DNA of 64,000 nucleotides. Origin: Euphorbia lathyris. Lineage: Eukaryota; Streptophyta; Magnoliopsida; Malpighiales; Euphorbiaceae. This document shows, in pieces, positions 22,121 through 33,812 of the stretch. The first letter of the stretch is position 1. Each line of letters opens with the position of its first letter. Both the position numbers and the translations under genes were made by a program. Below the pieces are notes generated by a model. The model made no database searches, had not been told where the DNA came from, and saw nothing but the letters and a program-made list of their open reading frames with translations. The stretch covers positions 43,925,501 to 43,989,500 of the forward strand of contig NC_088915.1 in NCBI RefSeq assembly GCF_963576675.1. The letters run 5' to 3'.

Positions 22121-23020
22121 ACACTCTAATCTCATCAGTTTCAAAGTAATTATTATGATGTGTGGTACCATCCAAATACATATATATAAAGTGGCAATTT
22201 CAATGTGTTTTAATCAAACTCCACCATGAAGCTACATGCACTAAGATTTCTAGTGGTCAAAGCTATTCTCGTTAACTATCTTCCTAATTTTTCTCGCCAC
22301 AATTCCTCTCTTTCTGTTGCAAAAAAAAAAAAAAAAAATCCACTTTCACCTCTAGCTTCTCCTAGAGCTGATTCTATATATTTTTTTAATGAATTGAGAT
22401 GCATAAAAAAAATAAAGAATGTGATATTTTTATTGGAAAATGGGTGCCTTGTCCAAAAGGGTCCAACTTATTATAGCAATGAAACATGTAATATGATTAT
22501 TGACTAGCAAAACTGCTTAAAATTTGGGAGACCTGGTTAATAGTTCATGAAATGAAGAGGGGGACCAACGGAATGTGAACTACCTTTATTTAATGCAGTG
22601 CATGTTCTTGGAGCTTATTAGAGGAAAATCAATGGCTTTTGTTGGGACCCTATGGGAAGAAACCAAATGCAATCATTACTCTGTCTTCTATCTACTGTAA
22701 GTTCTCAATTTCTCATTTTCATCCAAACAGTAATTCGCTTCTGACCTTTTATTTGATGAAATTGAGCCCATGTAACTGGAGAAAATGTCAGGATTGGGGA
22801 CCTTATTGGACATAACCCCGAAGCCTGTCATTTTGCACAAAATGTCTATCATATTTTCCACACATAAAGTATTTATGTTAAATTTAAAATTATTCTCTGT
22901 TATAATCTCCACTTTATTACTCAAAATCTAGTATACTCCAACTTATTTCTCACTATCACCAACTATTCATATTTCTCGATCACTAAATCTCTCAGGTTAG
23001 GTCCGAAGAATTTAACATCG
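22121..23020. other. Unassigned sequence, possible body of element G
   Basis: No recognised domain. There is an 18-base A-run at about 22321-22338 and a 78-codon frame on - (22688-22924) without known motifs. Because a primer site follows, part of this may be the decayed 5' body of the element whose LTR is at 23035-24733. Confidence 0.4.
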
Positions 23021-23034
23021 TTCTGATATCAAAT
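23021..23034 (-). promoter_or_regulatory. Probable primer-binding site of element G
   Basis: On - the LTR end GGGTGTGACA is followed by TTTGATATCAGAAC, close to the usual TTTGGTATCAGAGC complementary to initiator tRNA-Met, with two differences. Confidence 0.6.
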
Positions 23035-23368
23035 TGTCACACCCGACCTTAAACAGCATCGAATATGAGGATATAATACAAGAACAGACACCTACTAGAT
23101 TACCCTACAACATATCACCATTAATCAATCTATAACACTTTTAATTCAATAAAATATCAATTAATAAAACCCCCCAAAAGATATTTATTTGGTCTATCAC
23201 TAATTTGTCTGGCTTGGACTCGATAATAATTTATTATCGAGCTTCCTACATATCTCAATAATTCTAAATTGAGAATCAAAGCCACGTAGTTCTATCCTTA
23301 ACTCAACATTACAAGTTTCTTAATTTTTTCCTCAATCACGATCAAACTAGATATCTTAACTAATATTC

Positions 23369-23386
23369 ACACCTAAATCATACTAA
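23369..23386 (+). repeat. SINE target duplication, left copy (18 bp)
   Basis: ACACCTAAATCATACTAA is repeated at 23542-23559. Confidence 0.92.
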
Positions 23387-23541
23387 AAAAGGCGGCCCGG
23401 TGCACTATGCGTCCCCGCTTAAGCGAGGGTCCGGGGAGGGGTCCCACCATAAGGATGTACTGGGGTAAGCCTTCCCTTGCTAATTTTTTGGCAAGAGGCC
23501 GGTCCTAAGACTCGAACCCGTAACCTCTCAATCACACGACA
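23387..23541 (-). mobile_element. Au-like SINE, 5'-truncated
   Basis: A 155-bp tRNA-derived retroposon on -. It has the pol III B box GGTTCGAGTCT and the conserved Au body with CCTCTTGCC, GGGTAAG-like and CCCCGGACCC blocks and a GTGCACCGGG(C)CGCC end followed by a short A-run. The A box is absent, so the 5' end was lost on insertion. An 18-bp duplication flanks it. It lies inside LTR G. Confidence 0.9.
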
Positions 23542-23559
23542 ACACCTAAATCATACTAA
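23542..23559 (+). repeat. SINE target duplication, right copy (18 bp)
   Basis: Identical to 23369-23386. Confidence 0.92.
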
Positions 23560-24730
23560 GGAGTGAAAATCTTTTGCAACCATCTGACTTCAATCTATGT
23601 TCCCAAGATAAGACTATATAGAAGTTTAAAGCTTTAAATCTCTACACAACTAAAAATTATCTTCCTATATCTTATATTTGAGTAAAATTACATGCTTTCG
23701 AAAAGCAATATGCTCAGTTGGGAAAAAGAAGCAGTTTATGAAATTCAAGTTGTTTTAAGCTTTCCTATGTCCAAAACTAGGTTCATCATTTAACGAATCA
23801 AATCAATTGAGAATAACTTAGTTACATTCCTCATTCACAATGCATACATGTTGTAAAATCATTAATTAGTAGACTTTCTAAAAACAGTTCTTTGTGGCAA
23901 ACAATTCCAAAACTAATCTTCAATTCCTATTAAGTATCAGAAGCAAATAAACAAACACATAGTCATCAATCAATCAAAGAAATCCTTACAACTCGTGAAT
24001 AAACTAAAATGAATCCAACTCACTTTTGGTCACTAAGATCCATATAAGTCGATTTCAAATTATGAGTAAAAATCATTCAAATCCCTTTCAACTTCTAAAA
24101 CTTGACGAAACTCTATTCGCAACTGTAAGCTAAGATTACTTAAATCCTTAAGAAGTTCCAAATATTCGTTAAATCGACCTATGATTGAGATCCATATACC
24201 TCGATTTAATTATGAGCGAATACTATTAACACGTCCAAAAACTTGCTAATCATATAACAAATAAGCTCCATTTACGAATTATGACCTATGAATATTGAAA
24301 TCTTTGGTGAATCACATACAAAGATTTCAAGCAATATATCACCATGGAAAGAAGAGCCAATTACACATTAGATACAGTGCAGATCAACAAAACTATGCCA
24401 AAGACGTTTTCCTGCGTCCAAAATAAAATTGAAATTGAATTCCATGAACTAAAGCAAATAATCAATCATCAATAAATGGTGAAGGTTGTTCTTGAAGAAT
24501 CTAGAATGAAAGGAACCTTCTCGTTCCTTCCTATTCCTTGCTCTTAATGTAGAATTTTATTATGTATATTTTTTTTCTAATTTTTAATTTATCCCCTGAA
24601 TTTACTAAATTATGCAATTAAACCCTTTTAGTGTTACAATTCCCCTTTAATTTAATCTCAAATCTTCTAATTCCCTTTATCATACATTTATAGCAATACT
24701 ATTTTTTAAAAAGTTTTGGCTACGGACGTG

Positions 24731-24735
24731 ACAAC
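24731..24735 (+). repeat. Copia C target duplication ACAAC, left copy
   Basis: ACAAC directly precedes the LTR end; the same bases follow the other LTR at 50793-50797. Confidence 0.88.
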
Positions 24736-26591
24736 TGAAGGATAATAGGCTAACGTTTGGCAGCGGAAATATAAAAATTTTAACCTATTTCCATTAACCC
24801 AAGATCCGTTAATCGTTATTTCATATAAAGAGGAATAGAAAGAAATACATTTTAGAAGTTCTATCTACCGTTGCAAACGAAGTGTCCACAACTCTTACTT
24901 CAAGTTCCCAAGCACAAAACAAACAATTGAAGATCAAGTTAGAATTCAACCGTATATAACAACCAAAGTAGATTGTCTCTAATTTTTTTTTTTTTTTGAA
25001 AGAAGATTGTCTCTAATTAATCAACACAAGATCAAGGATAAAGAGAAAAGAGATGTAATCAATTGAACGAAAGGAAACGGTGGATAATCTCGTCCTTATG
25101 GTGTGGGTCGAAATTCTCTCTCCCGGCTTAGTATGTGTATTTCGAAAATTACACATGGGGGTATTTATATTCTCTTGTATCTAAACCCTAGTTAGATAGA
25201 ATTAAGTTACTGAATAAGAATTTAATTCAGAATATAATTCTTATTTATTATCTATAATTATATCTTAAATATGAAGATAATAATAGTAACCTTATAGGAT
25301 AATAATAGGTGCAATTTAATCTCATTAAAACTCCTAACTTATTTATCTTTTAATTAATTTAATTCACAATTATAATCTAATTAGAATTGTTTAAAATCAA
25401 ATTAAATGTTTATGTATTATATATACATAAAGTCGCCCCACCCCATGTACTGGGCCTTAGCGGACTCAGTTGGGCTTCCATCAATTAATTAACATTCGTT
25501 TCTCTTTTGGGTTCCAAGTCTTATGTGTGACCCATTAGGTTCTTATTGCTTCTAGCTGTACGCAACTATTAAATTAATTTTCACAGAATTATATTTAATC
25601 TTTGCATAACGGAATGAGTACGCAAAATGTGATTAGCAAATCCGAAACATTCCCCCAGAGCTATAAGAAGACAGGTTGATTCTGTCGTTGACCTTTCCGT
25701 ATTAGTTACAATATAATTCGATCATTTATCAACTACATCCTTGAACTGAATCTTATGACTATGGATAATGTCAAGTCACATAAAGCGAGACGTTCGTTTT
25801 ACTTGTACAGGCCGAGTCAACTCCAATTAGATAGGTTAAGTGAAATCTGTATTTCAAGTCTTAAGCTATCACCTTGCAAGGATTTAGAGTCAAGTCTTCC
25901 ACAATCGATCCATGGACGTATCTCCCATTTATCGGGAGTGATAAATGCTCAATCCAATGTATAACTATCCTGCAATTACTTCCTGTGATACCCAACGTCT
26001 GCCGTTCACACCCCAGAGTCATCTCTGTTATGGATCGTGTTACAACAGGATCAAAGCGTCACATTCCGTAATCCATAATTACTAATTAACATTCCTTTGA
26101 GTCTGAGGATTACTTATACCTATTAATACCAATGAGATGAACAGGTGACAAGGATGAATCTACTCATCCTGTTATCTCAAGTCGGGTCCCCAATCCTAAT
26201 GAACTCATTTTCATTGGATCCACGTAACTGTCCAGATATCTGTATATATGAAGCTTGTGAGATCAGCTTTCTGTCTCGACAGAAGACATTGTTACATGCA
26301 AGTCTCAGCAGTGATATGCCAATCCTAAACATATTACTTGACTTGGGGTGGTTTTAAGTTTATTAGTTTATTATAAAGTTTCGTCTCACTTCATGCTTGT
26401 ATGAACACTTTATAATCACTTTAAACAAACTTATGGATTTCCTTTTATTAGACTTTATTTAGTTCTTAAAAGGGATTGCCTTTATATAGTTATGAAAACA
26501 TATCTCATTAAAACAAATGATATAAAGGACACTTCATTTACATTAAGTTTGTATGCTAGAACAATTGTCTATAGGACACTAAACCCCAACA
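24736..26591 (-). repeat. 3' LTR of copia C
   Basis: 1856 bp, from TGTTGGGG (26591 end) to TTATCCTTCA (24736 end) read on -. ATATAAATAC at 25161-25170 (-) is a likely TATA box. It is 44 bp longer than the 5' LTR, mostly because of the small poly-T insertion at 24985. Confidence 0.92.
24970..25018 (-). mobile_element. Minimal retroposon insertion: 6 bp plus poly-A, 15-bp duplication
   Basis: Relative to the 5' LTR (49215-49230), this LTR has 34 extra bases. AGATTGTCTCTAATT occurs at 24970-24984 and 25004-25018; between them on - is TCTTTC followed by 13 A. This is the structure of a LINE- or SINE-mediated insertion cut down to its tail. It arose after C inserted, since only one LTR has it. 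Confidence 0.8.
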
Positions 26592-26593
26592 TA

Positions 26594-26602
26594 CTCCCAC
26601 TT
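26594..26602 (-). promoter_or_regulatory. Polypurine tract of copia C
   Basis: AAGTGGGAG on -, two bases before the 3' LTR, as in D. Confidence 0.75.
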
Positions 26603-26642
26603 GGACTAAAGCCAATTGTTTCTACAACTTATCCTAGTAGAA

Positions 26643-29600
26643 GTTAGATGACGATCATGTACTTTCTAGGTTAAGGGCTTTGTCAAAGGATCTGCAACGT
26701 TGTCCTCAGTAGGTACTCTTTCTATTCTCACATCTCCTCTTGCCACAATTTCTCTTACAATGTGGTATCGCTTCAGGTAATGCTTGGATGCATTATGAGA
26801 CCGTGGTTCCTTTGCTTGCGCAATGGCTCCATTGTTATCACAGTACAGTGTAATGGGATTTACAATGTCAGGCACCACACCAAGTTCAGTAATGAACTTC
26901 TTAATCCAAACCGCTTCCTTTGCTGCTTCCGCAGCAGCGATATACTCTGACTCGGTCGTAGAGAAAGCTACGCTTCCTTGCTTGGAACTCTTCCAGCTGA
27001 CCGCGCCCCCATTCAAGATAAACAGGTATCCTGATTGGGATTTAAAATCGTTCTCATCTGTGAGATGACTGGCATCTGAAAATCCTTCTATTTTCAGATC
27101 CCCTTCTCCGTACACTAGGAACATGTCTTTAGTCCTTCCCAAGTACTTAAGAATGTTCTTAATGGCATTCCAGTGCTCGTCTCCCGGATTACCTTGGTAA
27201 CTACTCGTTATACTTAACGCGAATGCTACGTCAGGTCTAGTGCAAAGCATAACATACATAATCGAACCGATTGCGCTGGCGTACAGGACTACATCCATGC
27301 GCTTCTTATCATTTTCGGTTTTAGGACATTGATGATTGTTTAACTTTACTCCATGTATCATGTCTAAGTTACCTCGTTTCGATTCAAGCATGCTAAACCG
27401 CTTTAGCACCTTTTCGATGTATGTAGCCTGTGAAAGACCAAGCAGTCTTCTTGATCTATCTTTATAGATCTTTATACCAAGTATATAAGCTGCTTCACCA
27501 AGGTCTTTCATGGAGAAGTTACCTGATAACCATACTTTTACCGACTGTAGTAGAGCTATGTCATTTCCCATTAATAATATATCGTCCATATATAATATCA
27601 GAAATGCAACTGAGCTCCCACTTGCTTTCTTGTAAATGCAAGCTTCTTCGTCATTTTGTTCGAAACCAAATTGTTTTATGGTTTCGTCAAAACGCTTGTT
27701 CCAGCTTCTTGATGCTTGCTTGAGTCCATAAATGGATCTCTGAAGTTTGCAAACCTTGTTTGCATCCTTTGATATGAAACCTTCAGGTTGCATCATATAT
27801 ACATCCTCAAGCAGGTTTCCGTTTAGGAAAGCTGTTTTCACATCCATTTGCCAAATCTCGTAATCGTAGTGAGCGGCAATAGCGAGCATTATTCTGATTG
27901 ATTTGGACATAGCCACAGGAGAGAAAGTTTCGTCATAATCAATTCCTTGTTTCTGACGATATCCTTTCGCTACTAACCTAGCTTTGTAGGTGCTAACCTT
28001 TCCATCCATGTCAGTCTTCTTTTTGAAGATCCACCTGCACCCAATGGGTTTTATCCCTTTGGGTGGATCAAACCAAAGTCCACACTTGGTTGGTGTACAT
28101 GGAATCCATCTCAGAATCCATGGCCTCCAGTCATGCTTTAGAATCTGGACTGGTAAGAACCTCTTCGTAGTTTTCGGGTTCATCGTCTAACACGGGAACC
28201 TCATCATCATCTCCCACTAGAAAACCATATCTAATTGGGAGTTCACGAACTCTTTGTGATCTACGAATGGGTGGCACTTGAGTCTCATCTAATGGGACTG
28301 CTTCGGGTTCCTCAACCGCCTCTGTTGTTTCAGTCGGTGTTTCTTGTTCTTGAACTTCATCAAGTTCAATTATGCTTCCCTTTTCTGTTTCTTCGAGAAA
28401 CTCTTTCTCTAAGAAGGTTGCGTGCTTGGATACTATTACTTTCTGATTAACTGGATGATAGAAGTAATATCCCACAGTTTCCTTAGGGTATCCAATGAAG
28501 AAACACTTATCAGATTTAGAATCTAGTTTGTCTGACGCTATGCGTTTGACAAATGTTGAACAACCCCATACTCTCATGAATGAGAACACGGGTTTCCTAC
28601 CAACGAACAATTCATATGGTGTGGAACTAGCGGATTTAGTTGGTACTCGATTTAGGGTGAAGAGGGCAGTTTCTAAGGCATAGCCCCAGAATGTCTTTGG
28701 AAGTAATGCTATGCTCATCATGGATCGTACCATATCTAGTAAGGTATGGTTCCTCCTCTCGGATACACCATTGTGTTGTGGTGTATAGGGAGGTGTCCAT
28801 TGTGAGAATATCCCACATTTAGTTAGATAATTCAGAAAATCATCTAAAAGATATTCGCCACCGAGTCAGCAAAGATATGCTTCATGGCTGACGAACTTGC
28901 TGAGCCGTACGTCTCTGAGCATGCTGATCCCTCCGTTGCATCTGACGATGAGGAGCAATCAAATGAATTCAGAAAATCATCTGAAAGATATTCGCCACCT
29001 CGATCGGATCGAAGTATCTTTATTTTCTTTCCTAATTGATTTTCTACTTCATTCTTGAAGCATTTGAATTTCTCAAAAGCTTCAGACTTGTGCTTCATCA
29101 AGTAGATATAACCATATCGGGTATGGTCGTCTATGAAGCTTATGAAGTATCTGAATCCTCCTCTTGCTTGGACTGACATAGGACCACATACATTGGAATG
29201 TATTAATCCTAGAGTGTCTGATACATGCTCACCTTTATTGCTAAAGGGTGTCTTTGTGATTTTACCTTTTAAACATGCTTCGCATGTTTCCAATGATTCA
29301 GGATCAATTGAATTTATAAGCCCATCTTGATGTAGCTTAAGCATGCGTCTTTTATTTATATGGCCTAAACGACAATGCCACAAGTAAGTTGAATTATCTA
29401 GCTTATGTCTTTTGGTATCAATTGTGAAAAAAGAAATTTTGTCATTTAGCACATAAATCCCATTTTGTGATATTCCTGAAAAATAGAAAATCCCATCTCT
29501 ATAAAAATCGCAATGTTTGTCTTTTATTGAAATATGAAAATCGTCGTCAACAAGACGGCTAATAGAAATAATGTTACGAGACATTTCTGGAACATACAAA

Positions 29601-30216
29601 CAGTTCCCTAATTCTATTACAAGCCTAGAGGGCAAACTTAAAGCATAATCTCCAATGGCGAGGGCGACAACTCTTGCTCCATTTCCTACTCGCAAGTTTA
29701 TGCTTCCTTTCTTCAATTCCTTAGTCCGTCTGAGTCCCTGAATATTCATACAAATATGAGATCCACATCCGGTATCTAATACCCAAGATTCAGACTGTGA
29801 AATTGTATTTATTTCAATATAAAACATACCAGATGTTGAAGTCCCGGCTTCTCCCTTCTTGAGGGTAGCTAGGTACACCAAACAGTTTCTTTTCCAATGC
29901 CCTTCTTCACCACAAAAGTGGCACTCTCCTTTGGGCTTCTTCACTTCCTTTCCTTTTGTTTCGGTGGGCATGGCCCCCTTGCCTTTCTTAGGATGGTTTG
30001 GATTGGGAGAGTTCCCTTTCCTCTTCTTTGATCCTTCAATAGCAAGGGCCGGTATCCCCTCGTTTTCTTTCATATTGGGCTCGACTGTCTCGAGCATATT
30101 TGCAAGCTCTTCAAGAGAGGTTTGCAAGCCACTCACTTGGTAGTTCATGATGAACTGTGAGTAACTCTCGGGGAGGGACTGAAGAAGTAAGTTTACACTT
30201 AGTTCATGATCCATCG
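26643..30216 (-). pseudogene. Copia C pol: gag end, protease, integrase, RT, RNase H; broken
   Basis: The copia polyprotein from mid-gag onward. From the 5' side (high coordinates): end of Gag; zinc knuckle CHFCGEEGHWKRNC; protease SWVLDTGCGSHICMN with the DTG intact, unlike D; integrase (WHCRLGH, HSNVCGPM where D has HSDV, RSDRGGEYLSDDF, then broken); RT with LYMDDILLMG, YMDD in place of the YVDD of D; RNase H with GFSDASHL, STTESEYIAAAEA and YCDNNGAI. Breaks: a 103-bp insert plus 34-bp duplication in integrase (28863-28999), a TGA at 28129-28131, an extra base near 28066 and a TAG near 26666 that cuts the C-terminus compared with D. Asn for the first integrase Asp would also abolish catalysis. 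Confidence 0.92.
28829..28999. repeat. 103-bp foreign insert between 34-bp direct repeats in integrase
   Basis: The copia segment from AATTCAGAAAATCAT to TTCGCCACC occurs at 28829-28862 and again at 28966-28999 (one difference). Between them, 28863-28965 has no counterpart in D. The insert is more GC-rich than its surroundings and open on + (MADELAEPYVSEHADPSVAS). No poly-A or terminal repeat is present. It looks like filler DNA from break repair, perhaps from a coding sequence. Confidence 0.8.
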
Positions 30217-30221
30217 CATCT
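30217..30221 (+). repeat. Element B target duplication CATCT, left copy
   Basis: CATCT of the copia gag; repeated at 37652-37656 after the element. D shows it once in the intact gag. Confidence 0.88.
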
Positions 30222-32011
30222 TGATGGGCGTAGGATCTAGGTAGAGTTTTCTAATGACGACTAAATGTGTATTGCGGTGAATGTACTATGAATATGGATG
30301 TGATCTTTTAAATGTTCTAACTCCACCAGACACTACGACTACTTAGGGGCAAGTGTACCCCATCGTATCAAGTAATAATCCGGTTAAGACCGGGTATCGA
30401 ATCCACGGGATTTATAATTACAAGTATTAGACGACTCGGTTTCGTATGTTATTTAAGCGGTGATTACTTTGGGGTAAAGTAAGACGCAACTACACACTAT
30501 TCCTAACTATTGGCGACACAGATTTATGTAGCTAAAACCCTATGAAGTAGGATGAATAACGATAAGTTATAACCACGATAAATAACGACTCTAAATGTAT
30601 ACGGATAATAATTTACTCTTGTAAAGACGACTAAGTGTAGTAGGACCGACCCGTGAAGCACTTAGACTATATGATTCCTAGTCAAGGCGTGTCTAATGCG
30701 GGGGAATTAGAAACTAGGGCCCGTAAGTTCCGTGGCTTGTCAATTCCTACAGTTTCCGGTTTGTCACTTCCGGTAAGGCAACACCTATATAACTCCCTAA
30801 GGATAGCCCGAATGGCGGCGGAAATCGCGTTCTCCTACACAATAATCAATTACGAATATCAAAACAAGTAATAAGCATTAACACGTAAAGGGAAATAGAG
30901 ATTATGAATCATAAATTATAAATATGGAAAGTGAATAGATGAAATACAACCAAGCCTAGTACATAGGAAGAGTACAAGCTAATTAGCAGGTAAAAAGGGA
31001 GAATCCGCCCTTGGAACTAGCTAATCGGACTCAAAGCCGTCTCCTAGGTGGTGGAGGTGGAACTCTCGAGCTTGGTGACGAGTGGTGGAACGGAACTTCG
31101 ATGGAACGCCGGAACAACCGAACAAGCTCTCGAGGGGGAGAGTTTAACTACAAAATTTGAATCTAAATTACAATAATCAAAAGAGTATAGTTTTGCTCTC
31201 TAGTTTGTAATTGGTATCAAATGGAGTTCAAGAGCTTCCTATTTATAAACATCAAGCAAGGGCAATGTTGTAACTTCACAAAGCACAAGTATGGAGCAAC
31301 ATTATTTGGTGCAGAAATCCCATGATACGCCCCGCGTAAGGTGGTCTACGCCCTGCGTAAGTGCCCATTCCGTCAGAAATCTCCTGCATGTGGACCAATT
31401 CCATGTCTTGTTGTCTCAAGCACGCCATGCGTAGCTGAAGTACGCCCCGCGTGTTTGAGTCTCTGAAGTTTTATTGCTTGAATTGGAGCTTTTACGCCGT
31501 GCGTAGCTGAAGCACGCCCCGCGTAAATGAATCTCTGAGCTTTTAACGTTGAGGAACTGCCTGATACGCCTCGCCTACAAAGAGTTGACTCAGGGGGACA
31601 ATGCAGTCTGACTTTCAGGATTAGGCCAATCATTTCCGACATGTGTCATACGCCTCGCATAGGGTGGCATACGCCTCGCGTATGCTGAGTCAATTCCACA
31701 TGGCGTCTGTGGATAAGGCAATTATTGCTGACACCATGTTTCACGCCCCGCGTAAGGGATGATATGCCCTGCGTATTTGAGTAGATTTTTGCTCCTTGCT
31801 CGTACCTGAAATACAAACTTGCGAGCCGAGTTAGCTTGACGTTTTTATTTCCTAAACTAATCAAAAATACGGAAAATTAACTGAAAGTACGAAATTTATT
31901 TTTATTTCTTTATTTTATCAAAACGCTTTATTTTTGTAATTAAACTTATTTATTTTATCCAAAATCAACCCGTAAATCACGCTAAAAGATAGGGGTAAAA
32001 TACCCCTATCA
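30222..32011 (-). repeat. 3' LTR of element B
   Basis: 1790 bp; on - starts TGATAGGGGTATTTTACCCC and ends CCTACGCCCATCA. TATAAATAG at 31239-31247 (-). About eleven copies of the ACGCC(C/T)(C/T)GCGT motif lie at 31326-31775, mostly as direct pairs 7-12 bp apart. One pair that the other LTR has near 37184-37216 is reduced here to a single hybrid copy (31563-31578). Confidence 0.9.
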
Positions 32012-33458
32012 AACCTCCTCGGACTTTAAAGTTTTACTTGTCAAGTAAAAGAAATCGAAAGACAAGGGATTGAGAAAATTAAGAAACAAACCTAAGGTTG
32101 GTTTTGCCAAGTGCGTGATTTCAAAGTTATGGTTTTATGCAAAGGTTTCGGTAAGTACCTACGCAAACAATTGAGTACAAAACTTGTTTGAAACCTCCAT
32201 GATCAAGATTAATAGGCAATATTAACGGGGGTTGATTATCTTTTGAGAACCCGATAGTACCTCACCAAGGGATTTCGCTCTTACGCTCAATTTTAGGTGG
32301 GTCGGTGTTTTAGCACTCTTCTTTGCACTTACTCGAGATTATATTGAATTTGCATTTTCATCCGGGTTTTTCCTCCTAAAATATGGTTAGGCAATATTAA
32401 AAATGAACCCGGAGGGGGGTTGTAATGTGGGTGGCTTCTTTAGTGGTTAGTTTAAAGAAACTCGAGTTCAAAAATACCGTTTTGTGATTGCACCGTGTTT
32501 TTGTTTATTTCGGCCTTGGCGAATTTTACAAAATATACTTCAAAATTGCTCGGGTGGAGCTTGAGAATGCCTTTTTATTTTTATCGTATCCTTTGTTTTG
32601 ATAGAGGCACAAAAACAATATTTTGAAGGCTTATGGTGCTCGTTTGTTAAGGCCGTGACTTTTTCCGAGTGATTTGGGTGCAAATTGATTTTGTCGGTAT
32701 TCGAACAAGAGGAAAAAGGGTATTAACAAAAAAGTTGGTTAATAGGCTCGAAGGGGTTTCCTAATGTTTAATGAAAACGAGAAAAATAAATTAAGAAAAA
32801 TTAGCCTAAGTGGGTTCGGTTTATCATCTATTGCCTTTTTACCAAAAATAAGTGTACTTAACCCGGTATTGGATGCAAATTCTATGAGTCGAGTGAAGTC
32901 AAAGCTCTCGAAAAATTGTGAAAGAATTAGAGTTCTCGTACGAACTCCTTTAGGCTCAAAAATACCTCATAAAGATTCGGGTTTAAATTGTGTACTATCA
33001 AGTGTTCGCTAAATTTTCAACTATCCCGTTTTTATTGCCTTTTCAAAGTTCATTATGGAGATAACATTTGGGTTAAGACTCAATGCCTTAGTTTAGTACT
33101 AACCTAAGCTTTGCACAAATTCCCTAATTTCAAAACCAAGACTAAAATTCCTTAATTAGATCATCCCCTTGTGTCGACGTCTTTTATTTTTGATGACAAA
33201 TAACGGAACTTTAATTAATTTCTGAAGGAGGGATAACGTGTCGGGAAAAATTAGAAGAGTCAATAAATTAGTTTAATTATTCTGTTGGTTATTTAATTTT
33301 TTTGTTTTTGGTAGTGCAAAATAAACGTTAAGTGCGGTGTTGCACGTCCCTCCGCATTATTTAAAATGACGCTTGTTCCAAGGGCGTCGTAAAAAGAAGT
33401 CAAAACAAAAACAAAAATAAAGGTAAGGAAGGAAAAGAAGACCCTTAGTGGTCAGGGG
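32012..33458 (-). other. Element B 3' non-coding region
   Basis: Between the 3' LTR and the gene. It begins, on the - strand side, with the purine tract GAGGAGGTT next to the LTR. No frame longer than 82 codons and no motif recognised. Confidence 0.6.
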
Positions 33459-33645
33459 CCCTACGCGAGGCGTGCCCAGGGGGGCGCCCCGCGTAGGGTA
33501 GCGTTTGTGTCTCTTTTTGAGTCAGAGACTCAAATACGCGAGGCGCGGGAACAAGGCGCCCGCGTGTTTGAGTTTCTGAACGTTTTTAAGTAGGAGAATG
33601 CAGGGTACGCGGGGCGTACCATGTGGTACGCCCTGCGTGATGTTA
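33459..33645 (-). repeat. Three CpG hairpins downstream of the element B gene
   Basis: Inverted pairs of TACGCG(G/A)GGCG with its complement at about 33463-33498, 33534-33570 and 33606-33640. The last has arms TACGCGGGGCGTACCA and TGGTACGCCCTGCGTG around a 2-nt centre. They overlap or lie just past the end of the gene on -. Confidence 0.75.
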
Positions 33646-33812
33646 TTTCAAACAACAAAAACAAACACAACGAAAGCACAAAACACAAACGGAACTTAAC
33701 GATATTAGAAAAAAAAACATCGTACACTGAAAACATAAAAAATAACACAGGAAATAACAAAAACAACATCAAAAGGAAATACATAAAGAAAACATATAAA
33801 GAAAAACGGAAA

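Larger units (their letters stand above)
23035..24733 (-). repeat. 5' LTR of element G
   Basis: 1699 bp including a SINE. The terminal repeat is TGTCAC...GTGACA. A primer site next to the 23035 end places the body at lower coordinates and the LTR on -. Family is unassigned. Copia C inserted into the bases at its upstream end, since the ACAAC duplication overlaps the terminal ACA. Confidence 0.7.

Noticed and set aside
32764..33012. 82-codon frame on +
   Set aside because: It lies in the non-coding region before the element B LTR, antisense to the element, with no recognisable domain.
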